Shown: in pieces, positions 13,449-21,081 of the stretch
Layout: each line of letters opens with the position of its first letter
How positions within the stretch are numbered: the first letter of the stretch is position 1
From: a virus
Length of the DNA: 31,891 nucleotides
Strand: one strand, 5' to 3'
IMG/VR virus record: IMGVR_UViG_3300020469_000158
Span: 1 to 31,891 of that record
The notes under the pieces: model-generated
Seen by the model: only the letters and a program-made list of their open reading frames with translations
Told to the model about the DNA's origin: nothing
Databases searched by the model: none
Position numbers and translations under genes: made by a program

Positions 13449-13548
13449 ACATAGTGGGTTCTTAAACATAGTGGGTCATTAAACATAGTAGGTTTTTGGG
13501 GTGTAAAAAAAAAATATACTAATCATTAAACGCAGTAGGTTTTTGGGG
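13445..13548 (+). repeat. Repeat array B: three 17-bp-spaced units plus one exact array-A unit
   Basis: TTAAACATAGTGGG at 13445-13458 and 13462-13475, TTAAACATAGTAGG at 13479-13492 (17 bp apart), then TTAAACGCAGTAGG at 13526-13539. The last two are each followed by TTTTTGGGG. A 23-bp exact match joins 13520-13542 to 11174-11196 in array A. Confidence 0.88.
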
Positions 13549-13655
13549 TTTTTCGGCTAAATTTTTTTATAGCTATAAAATTATTTTTTATTTATTGTGC
13601 ATAAAGTGTTAATTATTTTTATTATATTTACATAGTAATATTAAAACAAAACAAT

Positions 13656-13946
13656 ATGAGAAAAATTACAAAAAGCGAATTATTAAAAGTCAGGTTTGAA
13701 GTAACTACCTTTTTTGATAATTTAAGCGAAGAAGACAAACAAAATTGTCTGGGTGCTTTAGCTTATGCACAGGCACCAATTAAAGATTTAAAAGAGGAGT
13801 TTAATTTTTATGGTCAAAAAGAAACCACTTTAAAAGCAAAATATTCTTTTTTAATGAATACTAAATTAAATTTTTTGAGGGGGTTTTTAATTAGATTAGA
13901 AAACGCCTTTAATAATATGTCTAACACTAAAAACAAAACAAAATGA
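13656..13946 (+). CDS. Hypothetical helical protein, 96 aa
   Basis: First gene after array B, preceded by an A/T-rich, promoter-like stretch (a TATATTTA at 13623-13630 matches seven of eight of the Bacteroidota -7 box). Basic and helical (KITKSELLKVRFEVTTFFDN, then LNFLRGFLIRLENAFNN), with a Lys/Asn-rich end. No recognised domain. Overlaps the next gene by 4 bases. Confidence 0.65.
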   Translation: MRKITKSELLKVRFEVTTFFDNLSEEDKQNCLGALAYAQAPIKDLKEEFNFYGQKETTLKAKYSFLMNTKLNFLRGFLIRLENAFNNMSNTKNKTK

Positions 13947-14257
13947 AAATTAAAACATACAATTTAAAAAGCCCACGAACAGGGAATTCCGTGGCGAATC
14001 AATTCGAAATCATTCACGAGCACGAAAACTTTCGTACGATCTTTTTTCAGTCTTATGACTCCGTAATTGCAAAGCTCCACTTAAACAACAAGGGAGACTG
14101 GGCGATTACTTTAGACCCTAATGACTGGGACTATTCAAGAACAACTCTAAAATATTTAAGAGTGTTCCTAGATAATTATATTGGTTTTGATGGCTTAACA
14201 AAAGACATCAGAAATAATATCGAATCAGGTTTATATAAATTAACTGATCTTAATTAA
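13943..14257 (+). CDS. Conserved phage protein, DUF8033-like
   Basis: 104 residues with YNLKSPRTGNSVANQFEIIH, FFQSYDSVIAKLHLNNKG and DPNDWDYSRTTLKYLRVFLD. This combination, with SPRTGxxVxNQF early, FQSYxSxIA in the middle and WDYSRTTxKY late, is a small phage family that I associate with DUF8033. Function unknown. It lies in a module of small non-essential-looking genes. Confidence 0.68.
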   Translation: MKIKTYNLKSPRTGNSVANQFEIIHEHENFRTIFFQSYDSVIAKLHLNNKGDWAITLDPNDWDYSRTTLKYLRVFLDNYIGFDGLTKDIRNNIESGLYKLTDLN

Positions 14258-14258
14258 T

Positions 14259-14414
14259 ATGAGTAGTAAAGAAAGATTTAAAAGAGCTGTACGCCTTGCC
14301 AAGGAGCAAGGCAAAGCTAACAGAAATAAAACGAGATCTGTATTAAATAGTATATTTGATACAGGTATTAAAACACAATTAAATAATATAAAACAAAATG
14401 AAAGTAATAACTGA
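14259..14414 (+). CDS. Small basic protein, 51 aa
   Basis: Starts two bases after the previous stop and overlaps the next gene by 17. Strongly basic (SSKERFKRAVRLAKEQGKAN, RNKTRSVLNSIF). A GCCTTGC/GCAAGGC hairpin lies in the coding part at 14293-14312. Likely real from spacing, though short. Confidence 0.5.
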   Translation: MSSKERFKRAVRLAKEQGKANRNKTRSVLNSIFDTGIKTQLNNIKQNESNN

Positions 14415-14628
14415 AACAAATTTAATAGACTTTGATTTCTGGTCTGGTGCTAAATATTTTTCTGGTAAGTTAACTTATTCAGAATTAAAAACCATCAGCG
14501 AACATTTACAAGAGATTTACCCTGATGGAATGACGGATACTCAAATAAATGATTTTTTCTGGTTTGAAGAAGATTTCATTTGTAAATTAATTGGCGAAGA
14601 TCTTGACGAAATACTTGAAAGAGTTTAA
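14398..14628 (+). CDS. Conserved phage protein, FWSGAK family
   Basis: 76 residues: ITETNLIDFDFWSGAKYFSG, LKTISEHLQEIYPDGMTDTQ and INDFFWFEEDFICKLIGED. The ordered motifs FxFWSGAK, LYPDGMTxTQIND and FWFExDxI occur in many small phage proteins of Firmicutes and Bacteroidota, with no known function. Acidic and helical. Confidence 0.72.
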   Translation: MKVITETNLIDFDFWSGAKYFSGKLTYSELKTISEHLQEIYPDGMTDTQINDFFWFEEDFICKLIGEDLDEILERV

Positions 14629-14651
14629 ATAATAATTATAAATAAAACAAA

Positions 14652-14756
14652 ATGAAAAATAATATAAGTAAAGTAACTGAGGGTTATTCCTTCCTATTAG
14701 CGTTTAGCGTTGTTTTAACAGCGTTCGCAATAGCTGTTGAGTTGTTTATTGTATAA
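14652..14756 (+). CDS. Very small membrane protein, 34 aa
   Basis: A single hydrophobic helix (SFLLAFSVVLTAFAIAVELF) with a short charged N-terminus. It is the last gene before the terminator at 14777-14800. Single-helix micro-proteins of this size can be toxins or membrane regulators, but composition is the only evidence. Confidence 0.5.
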   Translation: MKNNISKVTEGYSFLLAFSVVLTAFAIAVELFIV

Positions 14757-14776
14757 AGCAATAGAAATTCTCTAAG

Positions 14777-14800
14777 CCCCTCTAAATGAGGGGTTTTTTT
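14777..14800 (+). terminator. Rho-independent terminator
   Basis: CCCCTC (14777-14782) pairs with GAGGGG (14788-14793), loop TAAAT, followed by seven T residues (14794-14800). It closes the small-gene run 13656-14756. Confidence 0.85.
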
Positions 14801-15204
14801 ATGTCTTGATTTTGCCGAGTCTTTTCTCCTTTCATTTTTCTACTATCAAAACATATTTCAGATTTATTTTCCTCTTTAATTTCCTATTTTACAGATAAAA
14901 TCAAAAAGTAACGTAAAATAAGCAACCGAGTATGTAATTATACACCTTTAATTAAATCAACCCAAAACGATTTACTAGGTCAGGAAAAAACACAGGTATC
15001 CCGAGTCCACCTATGTATTTGTCTATAAGTCCAATTGATATATTATGTCTGTAGAGGATTATTCGAGTCTCGCTATGTGGCGATCCTCGTATGTCTTATA
15101 CATAGACTATCATTTTTTTTTGACTTTGTTGTGCTTTTTAGGGGGTCACTTATTAAAAGTTATTAACACTTGGTACAATATAAGTGGTATTTGATTTACT
15201 ATAT
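14801..15204. other. Non-coding region with short direct repeats and folding potential
   Basis: No convincing gene on either strand. CGAGTC occurs at 14816-14821, 15002-15007 and 15064-15069, the latter two each followed three bases later by CTATGT. TATGTCT occurs at 15044-15050 and 15090-15096. GAGGAT (15054-15059) pairs with ATCCTC (15083-15088), and CGC/GCG nest inside. GTCTAT (15021-15026) could pair with ATAGAC (15102-15107). A T9 run follows at 15112-15120, and a weak promoter candidate lies at 15170-15198 (TTG, 18 bp, TTGATTTA). This could be the late-gene promoter region, a structured RNA or an origin-related site. Confidence 0.45.
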
Positions 15205-15915
15205 ATGAAAAAATCATTTACACTTGAAGTACCAATGTCTATTGACGATATACCGCTTTGCAGGTATCAAAAATATGTAAAAATAATTGAGGATAATAAA
15301 GATAATGAAGATCAAGAATTTTTAAGCCTAAAGTTGTTGAGCATATTTTGTAATATAACAATGAAAGACGCATATAAAATGCCTTTATCAGAATACGACT
15401 CACTACTTAAACATCTGTCTGAATTACTGTCGTCAAAACCTAAAATAAAAACAAGGTTTACAATGAAAGATAGAAACGGTAAAAAATTAGAATTTGGCTT
15501 CTTGCCAAATTTAGACAAAATGACTTTAGGTGAATATGTAGATGCTGAAAGGTATATATCAAAATGGGAGGATATGCACAAAGCTATGGCTGTATTATAT
15601 AGACCTATAATAGCAGGCAATAAAGACTTCTACAAAATAGAAAAATATCAAGGAACTGACAAGTATTCTGAAGTTATGAAAGACGCACCCGTAACAGTTG
15701 CTTTGGGTAGTATACTTTTTTTTTTGAGTTTAGGGATAGAGTTGTCGAAAATTACTCTGGACTCTTTACTCAATCATCAAGAGACATCGAAAGAGGAGCT
15801 TACAGTCAAGGGTTCGGAAAAAAATGGGGATGGTATCAATCAATATATTCACTTGCAAAAGGAGATGTATTTAAAATTGACAAGACTACAGAAATTAATT
15901 TACACAAAGCAATGA
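15205..15915 (+). CDS. Tail assembly chaperone, short (G-like) frame
   Basis: I start at the ATG at 15205 (MKKSFTLEVPMSIDDIPLCR); an in-frame GTG at 15184 precedes it but adds residues unlike the family. The 236-residue product has the character of siphovirus tail assembly chaperones: DIPLCRYQKYVKIIEDNKD, then LLSIFCNITMKDAYKMPLSE and LEFGFLPNLDKMTLGEYVDA. These proteins coat the tape-measure protein while tail tube polymerises. A slippery A AAA AAT at 15819-15825 allows entry into a second frame ending at 15983, see the next entry. Confidence 0.78.
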   Translation: MKKSFTLEVPMSIDDIPLCRYQKYVKIIEDNKDNEDQEFLSLKLLSIFCNITMKDAYKMPLSEYDSLLKHLSELLSSKPKIKTRFTMKDRNGKKLEFGFLPNLDKMTLGEYVDAERYISKWEDMHKAMAVLYRPIIAGNKDFYKIEKYQGTDKYSEVMKDAPVTVALGSILFFLSLGIELSKITLDSLLNHQETSKEELTVKGSEKNGDGINQYIHLQKEMYLKLTRLQKLIYTKQ

Positions 15916-15983
15916 TGTGGTTGGAGTTTGAAAAGGAGAAATCAGATTTAGAAGAGAGAATGATAAAAAAAGCATATAAATAA
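15205..15983 (+). CDS. Tail assembly chaperone, long (GT-like) -1 frameshift product
   Basis: A -1 slip at the heptamer 15819-15825 (codons AAA then AAT in the original frame) leads into an open frame that begins WGWYQSIYSLAKGDVF and ends with the TAA at 15981-15983, giving a 259-residue fusion. The extension contains NLHKAMMWLEFEKEKSDLEE, and WGWYxxIYSLAxGD is a recurrent start for the T domain of such chaperones in flavobacterial phages. The stop of this frame overlaps the ATG of the next gene (TAATG), as at other boundaries here, which supports translation of the frame. Sequencing error in the A7 run is the alternative. Confidence 0.72.
15819..15825 (+). promoter_or_regulatory. Slippery heptamer A AAA AAT for -1 frameshifting
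   Basis: Fits the X XXY YYZ rule in the upstream frame: X and Y are A, Z is T. A GAGGAG at 15793-15798 is about 20 bases upstream, further than the usual SD-like stimulator. A strong downstream hairpin is not obvious. See the two chaperone entries. Confidence 0.68.
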
Positions 15984-16444
15984 TGATAGCAGTATACGAA
16001 ACATTAGAAAAAATAAAAGATAAGTTAAGAGAAAATCCAACAATACAAACGGTAACGTTTGGTGACTTAATGGAAGTAGACTTAGCTAAAACATCAATAT
16101 TTCCCATAGCACACGTTGTAATGGGAAATGTTTCATTTAGAGATCATATTGTCATTATGAACCTAAGAATATTATTTTTAGATATAGTAGATGACAATAG
16201 AGCTCCAAATTCTTTTGATCAGTTTTTTGGTAACGACAATTTAATAGACATCTTAAACACTCAACTTTCTGCTGCGAATATTTTGCAGGAAAATCTTAGA
16301 AGGGGTTCAGGTTATGCAGATTTATTTCAAGTTAAAGGAGATATAAATTGTCAGCCATTTTTAGATACACTAGAAAACCAATTAGCTGGCTGGGGAATGG
16401 ATTTAGTATTAGAATTACCAAATAAAACTACAAGCGTTTGTTGA
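15983..16444 (+). CDS. Putative tail terminator or tail completion protein
   Basis: 153 residues, beginning MIAVYETLEKIKDKLRENPT, then TVTFGDLMEVDLAKTSIFPI and a repetitive beta part (HIVIMNLRILFLDIVDDNR), and FLDTLENQLAGWGMDLVLEL. Similar proteins follow chaperones or precede neck proteins in Bacteroidota siphophages, consistent with a tail terminator or head-tail completion role. Position next to the neck protein supports this, but no named signature was recognised. Confidence 0.52.
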   Translation: MIAVYETLEKIKDKLRENPTIQTVTFGDLMEVDLAKTSIFPIAHVVMGNVSFRDHIVIMNLRILFLDIVDDNRAPNSFDQFFGNDNLIDILNTQLSAANILQENLRRGSGYADLFQVKGDINCQPFLDTLENQLAGWGMDLVLELPNKTTSVC

Positions 16445-16445
16445 T

Positions 16446-16583
16446 ATGCCACTAACTAAAAAAAGACCAGGAGAGAAAAGAAAAGACTTTATGATGAGAT
16501 GTATGACAGATCCCATTATGAGAAAAGAATATAAAAATACAGATCAAAGGTTGGCTGTATGTATAACTCAATACAATAAGTAA
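16446..16583 (+). CDS. Small conserved phage protein, RCMTDPxM-type
   Basis: 45 residues, starting MPLTKKRPGEKRKDFMMRCM and ending TDQRLAVCITQYNK. The order F-M-x-R-C-M-x-D-P-x-M, then QRxAVCxxQ, is a recurrent short module in phages, sometimes fused to prohead proteases. Its stop overlaps the next ATG (TAATG). Function unknown, with two conserved Cys possibly binding metal. Confidence 0.6.
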   Translation: MPLTKKRPGEKRKDFMMRCMTDPIMRKEYKNTDQRLAVCITQYNK

Positions 16584-17047
16584 TGGCTTTTACAATAGAA
16601 GATGTTTTGACTGAGCTAGGTAACAAAATGGTTACCGAAATAAAAGCTGAACTTGAATCTAAAAAGAAAAGAGTAACGGGAACTCTGATTGATAATTTAC
16701 AGTCTGAAGCAGTTGGTAAACAATTAATAATTAAATCTGTTGGTGCAGAAAAATATCAAAGTGTAATTGATTTAGGCAGGAGACCTGGTAAAGGTTTTTT
16801 TCCACCAAATAAATTAGAAAAATTTGTTTCCGTAAAGGGATTGACACCTAACAAAGCAAGAAATGTAAAAACTGAAAGAGATCTTTATTTTGTAATACAA
16901 AGAAAAATTAAGAATGAAGGTATACAGGGTATAGGATATTCTACAGCTTCTTTGCAAAAGTTTGGTCCAATTATAGGTCAGGCTGTAGGTTTAAAGTATC
17001 AAGAAGAGTTAGCAAGAATAATGAAAGAATTAAAACAATTTATATAA
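16583..17047 (+). CDS. Putative neck/head-tail connector (HK97 gp10-like)
   Basis: 154 residues: LTELGNKMVTEIKAELESKK, TGTLIDNLQSEAVGKQLIIK, then YQSVIDLGRRPGKGFFPPNK and SLQKFGPIIGQAVGLKYQEE. The segment xVIDxGRxPG and the mixed helix-beta layout resemble HK97 gp10-like minor structural proteins. Such proteins occupy the head-tail interface. Flanking chaperone and tail genes support this. The stop overlaps the start of the next gene. Confidence 0.55.
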   Translation: MAFTIEDVLTELGNKMVTEIKAELESKKKRVTGTLIDNLQSEAVGKQLIIKSVGAEKYQSVIDLGRRPGKGFFPPNKLEKFVSVKGLTPNKARNVKTERDLYFVIQRKIKNEGIQGIGYSTASLQKFGPIIGQAVGLKYQEELARIMKELKQFI

Positions 17048-18822
17048 TGGCAATCAATTATACACCACAATTAGTTAGAAGTCCAATATTCTACAAAGCA
17101 GCACAAGCTCTTGGTGAAAAGTTTGTGTACAATATATTTATATATACTGGACATCATACTACAAATAAACCAGCTAGTGCTACATACACAATAACGAAAG
17201 ATAAATTAGCTGATGTTGTTGAAGTTGGATCAGCAACTGCAACAACATCCAGTAAACTAGTAGATAGTGTAAAACTATTTACAGAAACCGTTGAAGTAGG
17301 AGATTTAGTGTTCAACACAACAGATAATACAATAGCAATAGTAAGTGCTATAGATAGCGACACTACATTGTCTATAGACACAAATATTATGGAGTCTGGT
17401 GAAGGTTATAAAATATTTAGTAAAACTTCAGCTACTATAGAGATTGCTGAACTCATTAGGGATTTCTTTAAAACTGAATATTATAACTTAGCCGTAGACG
17501 CAGTATGGTGTGATATAACAACTGAAGTACAGATTGTTTCTGGAACAACTACAGCTACAACATCTAATAAGTTGGTAGACAGCACAGCTACATTTATAAG
17601 ACAATTATTGCCATCATCTTTTACAGTAACTGCAAAAAATACGACAGACAACACTTCAGCTACAGTATCTGCTGTAGACAGCGATACTACGCTTTCAGTT
17701 AGTAGTGATATATTTGCTAGTGGTGAAAAATATACATTAACAGTACCAGCAACTGCAAGCAACAATACACCTTGGATTAATTTAGATGGTTATGGGTTTT
17801 TTAAGGATGGTATAAATCCAGGTAACTCAATACTTGTAGATAAACAAGTATTGATGACCAATTCAACAATATACTATAAAAAAGGAAAAGATATTATTAT
17901 TCCTGTGTATGCACCAAATCAATCAACATTAACTTTCAGTATTGGTGGTGTATCAAATGTATTTTGGAACAGTGTAGATGAGTTTTGGAATACTTATGAA
18001 AATACTTGGGGAAACATAATAACACCAATAAAAATTACAGACGGAGCTGTAAAGGACTCTGGTACTGCTACAGGTACAACTACAAACAAACTTGTTGATA
18101 GTAACCAAAACTTTTTAACTACAGTAAAAGTTGGTATGACAGTTTACAACAGTACAGACAAAACTGTATCAAATGTAACTGCTGTAGATAGTAACACGCA
18201 GCTTACTTTAGCTGATAATATTATGGCTACTGGAGAAGCATATCAGATACAAGACGGTAAAAGCTCAGATAAAATACAATATGTTATTATTTCACAAACA
18301 AATGGATTTAGCGGAGGAACTGTAACGGTAACAGATGGTTTAGGAAAATCACTAAGCAGGGTTATAAAACTAGAAGAAATAGCGTGTACAAAATACACGC
18401 CTTTTAGAGTTATATTTTATAATAGGTTTGGTGCACTGCAAGACATTATATTTAGTAAAAAATCTGTTAGACAACTACAAACAAAGTTTGATAAATTTAA
18501 AAGAAGCACTATAAACTTCAATGAAGCATCTTTTGCTTATGATAAATATAAAGCACAAAAACAAAGAATAGATATACAAGGTGAAGAGTCAATAACATTA
18601 AATACAGATTTCTTAGAAGAAGCAATATCTGATCCTATACAAGAGCTTCTTATGAGTCAGCAAATATGGATAGATGAAGGTATCGCAAATACACAAACGT
18701 CAGTAAGTCCAGTTATAATTAAAACTTCTGATGTTGAATTTAAAACAAGCGTTAACAACAAAGTTGTAAACTACACTATAGAATTTGAGTTTGCAAACGA
18801 TAAAATACAAGATATTAGATAA
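17047..18822 (+). CDS. Tail structural protein with three inserted beta repeats
   Basis: 591 residues starting MAINYTPQLVRSPIFYKAAQ. A ~65-residue repeat occurs three times, at residues about 61-124, 165-233 and 338-401, each of the form TxTxKLVDSxxxF...VxxxDSxTxLxLxxxIMxxGExYxI. Between repeats 2 and 3 is a conserved body (NLDGYGFFKDGINPG, IIIPVYAPNQSTLTF). After repeat 3, CTKYTPFRVIFYNRFGALQD is typical of tail or distal-tail proteins of Bacteroidota phages. Gene order places it in the tail. The repeats are probably surface-exposed decorations; specific function is inferred. Confidence 0.62.
   Translation: MAINYTPQLVRSPIFYKAAQALGEKFVYNIFIYTGHHTTNKPASATYTITKDKLADVVEVGSATATTSSKLVDSVKLFTETVEVGDLVFNTTDNTIAIVSAIDSDTTLSIDTNIMESGEGYKIFSKTSATIEIAELIRDFFKTEYYNLAVDAVWCDITTEVQIVSGTTTATTSNKLVDSTATFIRQLLPSSFTVTAKNTTDNTSATVSAVDSDTTLSVSSDIFASGEKYTLTVPATASNNTPWINLDGYGFFKDGINPGNSILVDKQVLMTNSTIYYKKGKDIIIPVYAPNQSTLTFSIGGVSNVFWNSVDEFWNTYENTWGNIITPIKITDGAVKDSGTATGTTTNKLVDSNQNFLTTVKVGMTVYNSTDKTVSNVTAVDSNTQLTLADNIMATGEAYQIQDGKSSDKIQYVIISQTNGFSGGTVTVTDGLGKSLSRVIKLEEIACTKYTPFRVIFYNRFGALQDIIFSKKSVRQLQTKFDKFKRSTINFNEASFAYDKYKAQKQRIDIQGEESITLNTDFLEEAISDPIQELLMSQQIWIDEGIANTQTSVSPVIIKTSDVEFKTSVNNKVVNYTIEFEFANDKIQDIR
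17227..18249 (+). repeat. Three intragenic domain repeats in the 17047 gene
   Basis: Copies at about 17227-17418, 17539-17745 and 18058-18249 share at protein level KLVDS, then a DSDTTL/DSNTQL turn and (I/S)MxxGExY. Copies diverged at base level; the third has TGTTTNKLVDSNQNF and copy 1 TATTSSKLVDSVKLF. Confidence 0.8.
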
Positions 18823-20948
18823 TGTATACAATACAATTATTTATAAAAGACAATGATGGGTCTGATGTAAGAGTAGATTTATTTAAGGATGAGTCTGTAA
18901 CTATAACGCAAACTATACAAAACATAAGAGATATAGGTGCAATATTTACAGATTTTACAAGGACTTTCAATATACCTGCTTCACCAAATACAAATAGATT
19001 ATTCAAGCATTATTATAATTCTGATATCGTTAGTTCAAGTAATAATCTAATTTCCGACTTTGACGCAAGAAGCAGAAAAGATGCAAGAATAGAATTAAAT
19101 CACACACCATTTAAAAAAGGTCAAATAAGGCTTGATGGTGTGCTTATGAAAGACAATAAACCTAATTCGTATAAAATTACTTTTTTTGGTAACACAGTAA
19201 AATTGTCAACTGTTCTTAGAGATCTAAAATTAGATGCACTAGATTTAAGTGTTTTAGATACCACATATACTGAAGCCAACTTAAAAACAAAATTACAATC
19301 GGCTATAAGCGATTTAATTGTACCTATAATTACACATACAAGAAGGTTGGTTTACAATTCTGGAGACACTACTGGTCAGCCAATTTATAGTGGGATTATT
19401 GACAATATAGCTGTACACAGTCCTGTAAGGGTAGATGCCAACAGGGGTTTACGTGTAAAAGATTTAAAATATGCCATTAGGGTTCATAAAATTATAGAAG
19501 CTATAGAAGCTAGATTTTCTGAAATAAAATTCTCTACCGACTTTCTTAACACTACTAATCAACCGTACTATAATTTATTTATGTGGTTACATAGAAAAGA
19601 GGGTGATGTGGGTACGGACGCACAGGTTGGTGAACCTTTTGTTCAATCGTTAAACACATTTGCAACAGGAACTTTTGTGCCTGCAAATAGTCCAGATCAA
19701 GTTAGTAGTAGTATTGTATCTGACGGAACAACATTAACTGTATCAGGTACTGATAATTTAAACTTCAATATATCCGTAACACCAAGTGACAACAGTATTA
19801 ATTACAGTTTGTCTGTTTCTATTGATGGTGAACAAAAGTTTAACACACAAGGAACAGGAGTGCTTTCGATAGATATGATAAGTCTTGGTGTTAATCCAAT
19901 ACAAACAGGTGATTACACATTTTCAATATCTTCTACATCTTCAGCTACAGTAACTTTTACATATTCTGTAACAATGACCACTCAAGGTGTTAGTGACCCA
20001 CAAATAGTTGATGAACAAACATATTCTGTTAGTTCATCAAGTTCTATTTCATTTACACAAGCACAAGCCTTTATTATTAGTAAAGAATTACCTGATATAA
20101 AAATTATAGATTTTTTAACAGGTATATTTAAAATGTTCAATTTGACAGCGTTTGTTGAAGATGATGGAACTATTAAAATACAAACACTTGATTCTTTTTA
20201 TGCTAGTGGCGTAAGTAGAAATATAACTGACTTTGTAGACATAAACCAGTCAGAAATAAACAACTCTTTACCTTTTAGGGAAATAGATTTTAGGTATCAA
20301 GGAAGGCAGTCTTTTTTTGCTGATACACACGAAAAGATATTTAATTTAGAATGGGGTACAGAAACTATAAACTTTAGTGATGTAACACAGGACGGTAGTG
20401 TGTACAAAATTGAATTACCATTTGAACACCATAAGTTTCAAAGATTATTAGATTTAAATGACACCACTGGAGACACTTCTACTGATGTACAATTTGGTTG
20501 GTCTGTAAATATAGATCAAAGCCCTTTCATCGGGAAGCCTGTTTTGTTTTATCCTGTTAGAAAAACAAGCGGTACAGCAATACAGTTAAAAGACTCGAGC
20601 AACAATACACTAGGGGCAATAAGCACATATATATTGCCGTCTAACACATTGACTCTTGCAACAGATAGTCAATCAATACATTTCTCCACTGAACTCAGTG
20701 AGTACACAAACGAGACTGTACTAAACAACTTATTCAGTGAATATTACAAAACATATATAAGTGATGTTTTTGACTCGAAGAATAGACTTACTAGGGTCAC
20801 AGCTTATTTACCAGCTAAAATATTACTGAATTTATCTCTAGCAGACAGGCTTGAGATAAATCAAAAGAGTTATAAAATAAACTCAATAACTACCGATATG
20901 GAAAACGGTAAAAGTGAATTAGAATTAATAAACAATTTCAATGCTTAA
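18822..20948 (+). CDS. Large tail/baseplate protein
   Basis: 708 residues. N-terminus MYTIQLFIKDNDGSDVRVDL then TFNIPASPNTNRLFKHYYNS; a Ser/Thr-rich beta section near residues 270-410; then KELPDIKIIDFLTGIFKMFN and a C-terminal beta section ending SYKINSITTDMENGKSELEL. This layout matches the large tail protein encoded before the tape measure in Bacteroidota siphophages, probably a baseplate hub or distal-tail component. TAATG coupling joins it to the previous gene. Confidence 0.6.
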   Translation: MYTIQLFIKDNDGSDVRVDLFKDESVTITQTIQNIRDIGAIFTDFTRTFNIPASPNTNRLFKHYYNSDIVSSSNNLISDFDARSRKDARIELNHTPFKKGQIRLDGVLMKDNKPNSYKITFFGNTVKLSTVLRDLKLDALDLSVLDTTYTEANLKTKLQSAISDLIVPIITHTRRLVYNSGDTTGQPIYSGIIDNIAVHSPVRVDANRGLRVKDLKYAIRVHKIIEAIEARFSEIKFSTDFLNTTNQPYYNLFMWLHRKEGDVGTDAQVGEPFVQSLNTFATGTFVPANSPDQVSSSIVSDGTTLTVSGTDNLNFNISVTPSDNSINYSLSVSIDGEQKFNTQGTGVLSIDMISLGVNPIQTGDYTFSISSTSSATVTFTYSVTMTTQGVSDPQIVDEQTYSVSSSSSISFTQAQAFIISKELPDIKIIDFLTGIFKMFNLTAFVEDDGTIKIQTLDSFYASGVSRNITDFVDINQSEINNSLPFREIDFRYQGRQSFFADTHEKIFNLEWGTETINFSDVTQDGSVYKIELPFEHHKFQRLLDLNDTTGDTSTDVQFGWSVNIDQSPFIGKPVLFYPVRKTSGTAIQLKDSSNNTLGAISTYILPSNTLTLATDSQSIHFSTELSEYTNETVLNNLFSEYYKTYISDVFDSKNRLTRVTAYLPAKILLNLSLADRLEINQKSYKINSITTDMENGKSELELINNFNA

Positions 20949-21081
20949 AAATATATTAGACTTATTAAAATTAGATGATTACTATGGGGTATCACCATAT
21001 ATAGATATTGCAAAGGGCAAATACGAAGCTCCAAGCAACCTAAAAGAAGCGTATAATAAAATAAAACGATTTAACAAATGA
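20941..21081 (+). CDS. Small protein between tail protein and tape measure, 46 aa
   Basis: Overlaps the end of the large tail gene by 8 bases and the tape-measure ATG by 4. Composition is mixed-charge (MLKNILDLLKLDDYYGVSPY, then YEAPSNLKEAYNKIKRF). The exact fit between two structural genes supports it; function unknown. Confidence 0.6.
   Translation: MLKNILDLLKLDDYYGVSPYIDIAKGKYEAPSNLKEAYNKIKRFNK

Noticed and set aside
11159-13548. CRISPR-like array
   Set aside because: Repeats are 14 bp with 3-7 bp between them; there are no unique spacers of normal length and no cas genes.
13623-13630. TATATTTA as a full promoter -7 box
   Set aside because: One mismatch at the last base and no TTG at 17-19 bp upstream; kept only as weak support for transcription of 13656.
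15054-15110. tRNA-like stretch with TTCGAGTC at 15062-15069
   Set aside because: The bases flanking the TTCGAGT loop do not pair as a T-stem, no acceptor or anticodon arm is found, so I do not call a tRNA.
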